From positions 1 to 22,479 of the IMG/VR virus record IMGVR_UViG_3300029309_000378: DNA of 22,479 bases; one strand, 5' to 3'. The notes under the pieces were generated by a model. That model did no database searches and had not been told where the DNA came from. It worked only from the letters and a program-made list of their open reading frames with translations. The position numbers and the translations under genes were made by a program. Shown here piece after piece: positions 8,136-15,717 of the stretch (positions within the stretch are counted from its first letter, which is position 1; each line of letters begins with the position of its first letter). This DNA is from a virus.

Positions 8136-10423
8136 TGAATAGAGCATTATTACAACGACAGATGTTTGCCAATGGTGGTAGAGTCATACCTGATGATGCA
8201 AAAGGTTTACAGGCTTTAGCAGCAGAGCGACCAGATGTTGTAAAAAAAATGGGATTTAAGCCAATGCAGGAGGGTGGTCTTGCAGGTTTAATGCAACAAC
8301 AGGACATGGCAGCCATGCCTATGGGATCACCACCAATGGATCAGCCACCGATGGCAGCACAAGGCGGGGTAGACCCAAATATTTTAGCCTCTACATTAAG
8401 TAACGTAGCAGAAGATACTGGAGACTTAGAGCAAGCTTCAGACTTTCAATCTATGATGAACCAGTTCTCTGGTGAAAATAAATCAGAAGAAGAAAGACGA
8501 GATGATTTAGCCAGTATAGTTGGATCAGAAGACGCAGCTCAAACACCAGATAGTGTTTTGGCTCTAGTTACTCCAATAGTTCAAATTAGTATGGCAGAAG
8601 AAGGCATTGCACCGATGGCTCGCGAGGCAATGGATACACCAGTTGAAGGCGATATGGCTGGCGGAATAATGAGCATGACGGGGGCTGGAAACGAACCACC
8701 CGAAAATTTTAGGTATGGCGGTGAGGTTCGCCGCCGTGGAGACGAGGACCCAGTTTTAAAATTTAGTAATGGAGCCGGAGTACCATCTGTTGGTGGCTTT
8801 TCAAGAATACCTACGACGGAGGACCGTTTAAATAACTTGTTATTACAAAACTTAGCTTTAGCTCAAAATCAAAAAAAACTTCAAGCTTTGAGTGCCTTGC
8901 CAAAAGTAACGCCCGCTAGAGATTTAAAAACCATATTTGAAGAAAAAAAAGATTTATACGGTAGTCTACTTGGTGACTCAGAAGAGCAAAAAAGATTAAC
9001 GCAAGCTCAAATGTTGTTTGACATAGCTAATACAGCTTTGACTTTTGCAGCTCCCATGCCTGGTGAAAAGCCCGGTATGTCTGCTGCTGAAAGACTAGCT
9101 ATGGCAGCTACTACTACAAAGTTAGCCCCAACAATAGGAGCAAGAGCAGCACAATTATCTGCTGATAAACGTAAGTTAGACCTTGCCGCTTTACAAGCAG
9201 CTGAAACTACACAAGCGGCTGAGAAAAAATCAGCCTTAGAATTGCAGAAAAAATTAATAGATAGAAAGAGTAAAACTATTACAGTTGGAGAAAACCAAAA
9301 AGTAATTAATCTCGATGGAGACGTACTTGCAACAGGCCCCACTAAAAAAAGAGTTTTAAAACCGGGCGATAGCCTTTATGACAATGACAATAATTTATTG
9401 CTTACGGTTCCGCCTAAACCAAAATTCAGTGTTGTAAAAGGTCAATTAGTTAAAACAACAGAGGATAGTTCAGGTCAAACTAAAAGTGTGCCCATTTTTG
9501 GTACACGAACACAAGAGAAACCAAACTTACATAGAATAATATACCCAGCAGGCACAACAGAGATTGTTGACGTAAATAGTGAAAGCGGTTTAAACGCTGT
9601 AACTAACGCACCATCGGGTGCTCAGGTTGTTAAAATTGCAGCAGCAAAAACACCAGACCCTACACCAATGTTGTTAACAGGTAGCAACAAAGTTGTAATG
9701 AGCTATGATGGCGGTAAATCATATACAAATGATAGTGGACAGAAAGTCGATATAGCTCCGGGCACAGGTTTTGCTATTAGTGCAGACAAGTCTTATGATG
9801 TTTATAAATCAGAAAAAGTTAGAGCTGACGCTAAAAAAGCTTTAAACAACATGAAATCTAAAAATTATGAAGTCTTTACTCAAGGTATACCACCAGAGCT
9901 TAAAAAAGATTTTGATCAAGTACAAAAAATGGTGCTTGATGGAACGGGTTTTTACTCAAACGTAAGAGCCGGTTTGATGGTAATAGATGGATTTTTACCA
10001 GATACCGTGCAGTTAAAAGACTTCTTCGGTAGCGGCACAGATACAACACAGGCACGACAATACCTTAAAACTATAATAGCTTTAGGAAGATCAGCTCTTG
10101 TAAAAAACAACAAGTTCCCAGTAAAAGAAATGGATTTTATGAAAGAGTTATTCATAGACCCTGAAACTTTATTAAATGATCCTCGACAAGAACTCGAAAA
10201 AATAAAAAATTTAAGAGACACTTTGATAGCTCAAAAAGGTTTTAATCTATCTAAGTTAGCCTCAGGAGACACAGGTGGTAAAGAAAATGATTTAATAACT
10301 AACAATAGTGAAATAGATAGACTTATCTTTTTGTTAGGTGGATTTGATGTAACCTCAGGAGGTGGTTCATCAAATGTTAACAGAGGTCAAATTTTAAAAA
10401 ATATAATTAAACCGGTGAACTAA
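8132..10423 (+). CDS. Putative internal virion protein, 763 aa
   Basis: This encodes 763 residues in three visible parts. Residues 1-200 are low complexity, rich in Met, Gln and Pro, and contain four Gly-Gly motifs: FANGGRV (12-18), MQEGGLA (45-51), MAAQGGV (74-80) and FRYGGEV (193-199). They also contain the acidic-helical TPDSVLALVTPIV (138-150). Residues about 225-400 are helical with long Ala/Lys-rich stretches and probably coiled coil. The last 200 residues form a compact helical region with many charged residues (KFPVKEMDFMKELFIDPETLL). There is no signal peptide or enzyme motif. Two consecutive Met codons lie at the start (8132 and 8135). The first overlaps the upstream stop as ATGA and is preferred, though either is possible. 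Assigned as an ejection or internal protein from context only. Confidence 0.55.
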   Translation: MMNRALLQRQMFANGGRVIPDDAKGLQALAAERPDVVKKMGFKPMQEGGLAGLMQQQDMAAMPMGSPPMDQPPMAAQGGVDPNILASTLSNVAEDTGDLEQASDFQSMMNQFSGENKSEEERRDDLASIVGSEDAAQTPDSVLALVTPIVQISMAEEGIAPMAREAMDTPVEGDMAGGIMSMTGAGNEPPENFRYGGEVRRRGDEDPVLKFSNGAGVPSVGGFSRIPTTEDRLNNLLLQNLALAQNQKKLQALSALPKVTPARDLKTIFEEKKDLYGSLLGDSEEQKRLTQAQMLFDIANTALTFAAPMPGEKPGMSAAERLAMAATTTKLAPTIGARAAQLSADKRKLDLAALQAAETTQAAEKKSALELQKKLIDRKSKTITVGENQKVINLDGDVLATGPTKKRVLKPGDSLYDNDNNLLLTVPPKPKFSVVKGQLVKTTEDSSGQTKSVPIFGTRTQEKPNLHRIIYPAGTTEIVDVNSESGLNAVTNAPSGAQVVKIAAAKTPDPTPMLLTGSNKVVMSYDGGKSYTNDSGQKVDIAPGTGFAISADKSYDVYKSEKVRADAKKALNNMKSKNYEVFTQGIPPELKKDFDQVQKMVLDGTGFYSNVRAGLMVIDGFLPDTVQLKDFFGSGTDTTQARQYLKTIIALGRSALVKNNKFPVKEMDFMKELFIDPETLLNDPRQELEKIKNLRDTLIAQKGFNLSKLASGDTGGKENDLITNNSEIDRLIFLLGGFDVTSGGGSSNVNRGQILKNIIKPVN

Positions 10424-13400
10424 TGAGTTTAGAATTAAAACCTGTAATACTAGATCAACCTCAAATTAATGAGTTTTATGAAAATTATGGGGCAGGAGAC
10501 AATGTAGTAATTGACGGTGTGGATAAGTATATGCCGATCGAAGAGATTATTGCAAGAGACGTTGTATCAAAATCAGGAGTACAATCACCGGGATTATTTA
10601 CATATGATACCTTAAAAGATGGTACAGCTTTATTTTTTGATAAAATACCTGAGTTCAAGACACAAACTCCCGGTCAAAGAAGATTTAAAACAAACGATGA
10701 AATTATTAATTTTTTAGCTAGAACATCACAGGGTGAAGAACTTCAATTTGGCACGATGCTTGAGGGATTTAAAAGAGATATTTTGCCACAAGGTTTATCG
10801 CTAACAGGAGCTGTTACTGGTGCTAAATTAAGTTCACAAGTTGCAAAAAATGTCCCAAGTGTAATTGGCAAATTTGGAACAGTTGCTGGCGGAACTATAT
10901 TAGGGGCCTTTGGTGGTTATGAAGGTGGCGAGTTATTAACTTCTCAACTATTTGGTGATGAGAAAACTATATTACCGGGAACTCGTAAAGCATACGCCGC
11001 TGGTAAAACAGCAGCTGGTGCATTTGCATGGTTGCCAACACCTTTTTTAATATCAAAAAATGTAGATTTTGGCTCTGCTAAGTATTTAGATAATTTAGTA
11101 GAAACTTTAAAAAAAGGACCTTTAACTCCTGCGGATTACAAAAACAAAGATTTAGTAAAAAGTTTAGCTAAAGGCAAAGGACCTAATGTCATACGTTTAA
11201 TTAACGGTATAGAAAAAATGCTGACCTCATCAAAGAAGTTTGCAGTAAAACGTCCTGTTTCTACTTTAGCTGTTGAAGGACTAGTAGGTGTATCACAAAC
11301 AGGCTTTGGCGGTTTTGCAGAACAGACAAAACCGGGCGAAACATTGCCAAGAATAGGGTATGAGCTTGGTGGATCTATTGTCCCGGGTGTAGCAGGAACT
11401 TTACTTATTGACCGTATTGGTGCAATAAAAGACGCTCTTGTTAATATGTTTGGTCGAGCTAAATCTGCAAAAGATAAAGGACTTTTTGCCAGTGCAAGAG
11501 AGGGGATCTCGTTTTTAAAAGAAAAAAGAGAGATGGCTGGTGCAAAAAAGATTTTAGAGTTGCTTGAAGAACAGGGCGAAATTGATCCGTCTTACTTTAA
11601 AGATCAAACAAAATTTAATGCTCTTATAGAAAAATTGAGTCAGGTTGGTGGTAAATTAGATCCTTCAGTACAGCTGACCGCAGGATTAAAAGCAGATAGT
11701 CCGGTGCTCATGGCCATCGAAGCTTCTTTAGCACAAACCAACAGAGGTTTAGGCAAGCAACAGAAATCAGCAATGTCGCAACAAGGTACAGCTATAAGAA
11801 ATGTTATTGTAGCATTAATTAAAACAGGTGATAAAGCTGCCATTAAAGAAGCAATGAAATTATCAGAAGCTCTTTTTTCAGATGCCTTGACACACAGATT
11901 ACACAATGCGACAAAGTTAGTGTTAGATTCTTTTGAAACAGTAAAGGGTAAAGACCCAGCTTCAAACGCAGAGCTTGGTGAAACTTTATTTAAAATGATA
12001 CAGGCACAATTTGTGCTTGGTCGTAAACAAGAAAAAGATTTATGGACTAAAGTAAGGTCCGTTAATTTAGAAAATTTTAAAAATGATATTGGCGAAGAAG
12101 TACCATTGCCTAATTTTATACAAGTTTTCAAAGATGAGTTTGCAGGTCCTGATAACCCTAAAGAATACAGAGAGTTTTTTGCAAAAAATTTAAGGCCTTT
12201 ATTTGCATTTGCTAACAGGAAATCAAGAGAACTTGGCTATGGTGATATAATTGATCCTAAATTATTAGATGAAACAGCCGCAGCAGGTCCAGATTTAAGT
12301 AAATTTGATCAAAACATAGATTCGTTTTTAGCAAGAGGATCATTAAAGGGACGCACAGATAATCTAGTTTTAAATATGGTTAATGAACAGTTGCGATATT
12401 TAAATTTACCTGAGATAGGTAAAGATGAAATATCTAAACTTAAAGACGTTAATACATTTTCTAGAGACGATCTTCTTAGAATACAAAGTCATTTTGCAGA
12501 ACAAAATAATTTTCCAAAAAAATATGGAACTGACGAAGCTGCTTTAACAAATGTCAGAGCCAGAAGAAGTCAATATAATACAGCTAAATCCATATTTAAA
12601 GATTTACTACGAAAACTTGATGCTACACCAAAAGGTGCTGTGGCGAGTGAGGCGGAAGAAGCAACAGGCACTATAACATCTAAAGAACTTATTAAAATGA
12701 GAAGTTTGGCTCTAAGCCTTCAAAGAGGACTGTCAGGACCTAACGGTAATTCTAAAGCAGCAGGCTTTGCAGGGAAGTTCGCCAAGGCTATTTTAGATGA
12801 TTTAGATTCTTATGAAGAGGGTTTAAATGTTGATTATGATGCAGCAAGAGCGTACTCCAAAGCATTTAACAAAGTTTATACAAATACTTTTGCAGGAGAT
12901 GTTTTACAAAAAACATCAACAGGTGTTGTAAAAAACAACCCTGAAACTTTAGCAGACAAACTTTTTTCTGGTAGTGCAGACGCGACAAATTTAAGAGTTA
13001 AGCAAATATTTAACCTCGGCAAGTTTGCAGATGAAAACAATTTAGAAGGTGCCGCAGATTTACCAAACTCAGTAACAGGTGTACTTACAAAGATATTAAG
13101 AAATGCTAAGGCAGCTGCTTTAGATCCTACGACAGGTAATTTAAATGAAAAAGCATTAGCAAGATGGATGGAAACAAATAAAGAGCTTTTAGACTCTCAA
13201 GCCTTTCAAGGATTAAGAGATGATTTAACTGATTTTAATACAGCCAGAGTTTTACTTTCAAATGTCAAAGATAAAAACAAGAACTTACAGAAAAAATTAG
13301 ACAATCAACTTTTCTTTAAAAATGTTTCAGGAGGTAAATCAGCGGAAAGCCCAGTCATTACAGCTGGAGAAGCCATCGTAGGTAGAAACCCAACACGAGA

Positions 13401-15258
13401 TATTAGAAATTTAGCTCGTATCGCTAATGCTTCATCAGATCCAAAAAAAGCTTTAGACGGGTTATATACATCAATCCTTGAGTATGCCATGACAAAAGCG
13501 GGAGGAACAAGTCAATCTTTTAGTCCTCGTGCCTTTTACGACACAGTCTTTTCTGAAATGCCTAAAGCTTTAAGGTCAACAAACCTAGCAGACTTGATGA
13601 TAAAAAACGGCATAGCCACAGAAAAACAAATGAATGGTGTCAAAAGATTTGTTACAGAGTTAGTTAAGTTTGAAGCTATGGAAGCTGCTGGTAAGTTTGG
13701 TATTGGAGATTTAGCCGATGACGTTAATGGTGTCCTTGGTTTCTATTTAAAAATATCAGGTGCCTCAATTGGTCAAGCTATTGCTGCAAAAATGCCTTTA
13801 CCTGGTTCAAGGGGCATGGGTACAGGTCTAATTGAATCACAGGCCGGTGTACGAATAATGGAAAACATATTCAGAGATGTTCCTCAGAGTATGAAAATTG
13901 ACGTCATGGCAGAACTCATGGCCGACCCAGTGAGACTATCTCAAATGTTACAAAAGGCTAGAACGAAAGAAGAAGCAAAACAAATTGGCGATGCTTTGAT
14001 TGGCTGGATGTACTCAAGTGGTTTTAAACCTTTAAAAAGAATTACACCAACCGTCATAAGAGAGGTTGATGAAGAAGTTACAGGACCAGAATTTCAAGAA
14101 CAGAGTTCTGTCCAGTCCAATCAACAGGGGTTTCCCACCACCCAGATTGGACAAGGACTAAATAGCGGTGTGAACAACCGCCTCGCGGCTAACGTGGGGA
14201 CACCCCCACCAGCCGCGTCTATTGATAGAACCAAGTTTGCATCATTGTTTCCAAACGATCCCATATCAGGTTTAATAAATGCTCAACAACAGGGTAATAC
14301 ACAATTTATGGAATATGGCGGTGTAGCTGGCGATCCTTCATATGACATGGGACTTGAAACAGATGTTACAGCCCAACAAGCTATACAATCTGCTTTAGAA
14401 AATAACACAACAAATGATAACGATGTAGCTGTTGAAGCTAAGGTTAAATTACCAAGCACTTTTACATTAAACCAAGGAAACAAAGCTTCAGGGATCACTA
14501 CCATAGCAAATCCATATGTTCGACAAATGTTTGATTTTGTCACAAAATATAAACCTTCTATCAGTATGCCAGAGGGCGGAGGCATACAATTTGGTATTAC
14601 AAAAACATTTCAAGATGGTGGCTTTGTCGATGATTTAGAGGGAGATCCTTCTGACTATGGTATGACCCAAACTGATTTTGACTTTGCCACCAACGTAGGT
14701 CAACAGACAGGTGGTTTTGGTGATGACAATACAGCTCAATCTATAGCTAATTATATTGCAGAGCCACAAGTCGGATTAAACAGATCAAATATTCGAGGCA
14801 TGGCAAATTTTGATCCACAATATGCAGCTGCCTTAAAAATAAAAGCTGGTTTAGATCCTACAAACGCACCCTCATATGGAATAAGTGGCTTAGGTGTCAG
14901 TAATCAACCGATGATTGGAGGTTTGCCTGTACCGTCTTATTCAAGACCACAAATTGAAGGTGAGATAGATGGGAAAAAAGCAATGTTTAATTCTCGTGGC
15001 GAACAGGTATTACAACAATATTTACCCGGAATCGTTAAACAAGGAATGGACATGGGCATCATGGGTCTAGCAAGAAAAGGTTTTGATATTTTTAGCAGAT
15101 TATTTGGTGGTGGTGAAGAGGTCACGCCACAAAAAATAAAAGCACGAGATAAAAATATTACAGCTAATGACATAATCGGGAACCCTAACTATTCAATCAA
15201 TATAAGACGTCTAGCAGGAGAACCCCTCTCCGATATTTTAAAAAGTAGGAGCCGATAA
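10423..15258 (+). CDS. Giant internal virion / DNA-ejection protein, 1611 aa
   Basis: At 1611 residues this is the largest protein here and the positional analogue of the giant inner-core protein of short-tailed phages such as T7 gp16. No lytic transglycosylase motif is visible. Three Gly/Ala-rich hydrophobic stretches lie in the first 350 residues: about 125-175 (with GTVAGGTILGAFGGYEGG), about 190-215 (TAAGAFAWLPTPFLI) and about 285-335 (GLVGVSQTGFGGF). Together they suit insertion in the host membrane. The middle 850 residues are helical and charged. A disordered linker at about 1225-1275 is encoded by an unusually GC-rich stretch with two hairpins. The C-terminal third contains FMEYGG (1295-1300) and FQDGGF (1396-1401), each followed by a GDPS unit, an internal duplication. 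It is TAATG-coupled to the previous gene and abuts the peptidase gene. Confidence 0.65.
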   Translation: MSLELKPVILDQPQINEFYENYGAGDNVVIDGVDKYMPIEEIIARDVVSKSGVQSPGLFTYDTLKDGTALFFDKIPEFKTQTPGQRRFKTNDEIINFLARTSQGEELQFGTMLEGFKRDILPQGLSLTGAVTGAKLSSQVAKNVPSVIGKFGTVAGGTILGAFGGYEGGELLTSQLFGDEKTILPGTRKAYAAGKTAAGAFAWLPTPFLISKNVDFGSAKYLDNLVETLKKGPLTPADYKNKDLVKSLAKGKGPNVIRLINGIEKMLTSSKKFAVKRPVSTLAVEGLVGVSQTGFGGFAEQTKPGETLPRIGYELGGSIVPGVAGTLLIDRIGAIKDALVNMFGRAKSAKDKGLFASAREGISFLKEKREMAGAKKILELLEEQGEIDPSYFKDQTKFNALIEKLSQVGGKLDPSVQLTAGLKADSPVLMAIEASLAQTNRGLGKQQKSAMSQQGTAIRNVIVALIKTGDKAAIKEAMKLSEALFSDALTHRLHNATKLVLDSFETVKGKDPASNAELGETLFKMIQAQFVLGRKQEKDLWTKVRSVNLENFKNDIGEEVPLPNFIQVFKDEFAGPDNPKEYREFFAKNLRPLFAFANRKSRELGYGDIIDPKLLDETAAAGPDLSKFDQNIDSFLARGSLKGRTDNLVLNMVNEQLRYLNLPEIGKDEISKLKDVNTFSRDDLLRIQSHFAEQNNFPKKYGTDEAALTNVRARRSQYNTAKSIFKDLLRKLDATPKGAVASEAEEATGTITSKELIKMRSLALSLQRGLSGPNGNSKAAGFAGKFAKAILDDLDSYEEGLNVDYDAARAYSKAFNKVYTNTFAGDVLQKTSTGVVKNNPETLADKLFSGSADATNLRVKQIFNLGKFADENNLEGAADLPNSVTGVLTKILRNAKAAALDPTTGNLNEKALARWMETNKELLDSQAFQGLRDDLTDFNTARVLLSNVKDKNKNLQKKLDNQLFFKNVSGGKSAESPVITAGEAIVGRNPTRDIRNLARIANASSDPKKALDGLYTSILEYAMTKAGGTSQSFSPRAFYDTVFSEMPKALRSTNLADLMIKNGIATEKQMNGVKRFVTELVKFEAMEAAGKFGIGDLADDVNGVLGFYLKISGASIGQAIAAKMPLPGSRGMGTGLIESQAGVRIMENIFRDVPQSMKIDVMAELMADPVRLSQMLQKARTKEEAKQIGDALIGWMYSSGFKPLKRITPTVIREVDEEVTGPEFQEQSSVQSNQQGFPTTQIGQGLNSGVNNRLAANVGTPPPAASIDRTKFASLFPNDPISGLINAQQQGNTQFMEYGGVAGDPSYDMGLETDVTAQQAIQSALENNTTNDNDVAVEAKVKLPSTFTLNQGNKASGITTIANPYVRQMFDFVTKYKPSISMPEGGGIQFGITKTFQDGGFVDDLEGDPSDYGMTQTDFDFATNVGQQTGGFGDDNTAQSIANYIAEPQVGLNRSNIRGMANFDPQYAAALKIKAGLDPTNAPSYGISGLGVSNQPMIGGLPVPSYSRPQIEGEIDGKKAMFNSRGEQVLQQYLPGIVKQGMDMGIMGLARKGFDIFSRLFGGGEEVTPQKIKARDKNITANDIIGNPNYSINIRRLAGEPLSDILKSRSR
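14115..14152. repeat. Inverted repeat inside the giant ejection protein gene (hairpin 1)
   Basis: GTCCAATC (14115-14122) and GATTGGAC (14145-14152) are perfect 8-bp inverted repeats separated by 22 bases. The loop itself contains GGG-TTT-CCC. It lies in coding sequence for a Gln/Asn-rich linker and forms the left part of a GC-rich patch. Confidence 0.75.
14184..14217. repeat. GC-rich hairpin inside the giant ejection protein gene (hairpin 2)
   Basis: CGCGGCT (14184-14190) pairs with AGCCGCG (14211-14217), and inside it GTGGGG (14194-14199) pairs with CCCCAC (14204-14209). That gives 13 pairs around an ACAC loop, with a small AAC/C internal bulge. The surrounding 60 bases (14161-14220) are 39/60 GC in a gene that is otherwise clearly AT-rich. 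It is not followed by a T-run and lies in mid-gene, so it is not a normal terminator. Confidence 0.85.
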
Positions 15259-15717
15259 ATGAAACTTACAGAAAATTTTAGTTTAGCTGAACTGACAAAG
15301 TCTCAGACAGCTGAACGCAAAGGCATACCGAACAAGCCGACAAAACTACAAGAACAATCACTCAAGCTTATAGCTGAAAAAATATTACAGCCTGTAAGAG
15401 ATTATTTTAGAATACCATTTACGCCTAGTTCAGGTTTTCGTTGTCCTGAGCTCTGTGTAGCAGTGGGGTCATCGACAAAAAGCCAACACACTTGTAAAGT
15501 TAAAGGCGAAGCTGCGGTGGACTTTGAGGTTCCAGGTGTATCTAATATGGATCTAGCTGTGTGGGTTAGTGAAAACCTAGACTTCGATCAGCTGATCTTA
15601 GAATGCTACACAGGCGGTAATACAGGATGGGTGCATTGCTCTATAGCTGAAACACCAAGAAAACAATTGCTTACCTACGATAAAGCTAACGGCTACAGAC
15701 AAGGCCTCATAGGTTAA
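15259..15717 (+). CDS. M15-family peptidoglycan peptidase, putative endolysin, 152 aa
   Basis: This 152-residue zinc peptidase of the D-Ala-D-Ala carboxypeptidase/endopeptidase type (M15) is expected to cut peptide cross-links of the host wall at lysis, or locally during entry. Its N-terminal FSLAELTKS and the core SSGFRCPEL (57-65), SQH (75-77), GEAAVDFEV (83-91) and GWVHCS (123-128) fit the family. The likely zinc ligands are His77, Asp88 and His126. The His-to-Asp spacing is 11 residues, not the usual 7 (H-x2-G-x-A-x-D), because of an added TCKV-type insertion. Five Cys residues (62, 66, 79, 116, 127) are many for such an enzyme. There is no signal peptide, so release would need a holin, not seen in the window. 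AGGAG at 15247-15251 is its ribosome site; the ATG directly abuts the previous stop. Confidence 0.85.
   Translation: MKLTENFSLAELTKSQTAERKGIPNKPTKLQEQSLKLIAEKILQPVRDYFRIPFTPSSGFRCPELCVAVGSSTKSQHTCKVKGEAAVDFEVPGVSNMDLAVWVSENLDFDQLILECYTGGNTGWVHCSIAETPRKQLLTYDKANGYRQGLIG

Noticed and set aside
11640-12131. 163-codon minus-strand open frame inside the giant ejection protein gene
   Set aside because: Antisense to a continuous 1611-codon gene, Cys-rich in the way of shadow frames, with no ribosome site or promoter.
14184-14217. GC-rich hairpin as a rho-independent terminator
   Set aside because: No U-run follows and it lies more than 1 kb inside an open gene.
14127-14220. Possible programmed -1 frameshift at GGGTTTC followed by the strong hairpin
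   Set aside because: The heptamer is in the wrong phase (codons GGG-TTT-CCC rather than G-GGT-TTC), and the spacing to hairpin 2 is about 50 bases; the long zero frame continues normally.
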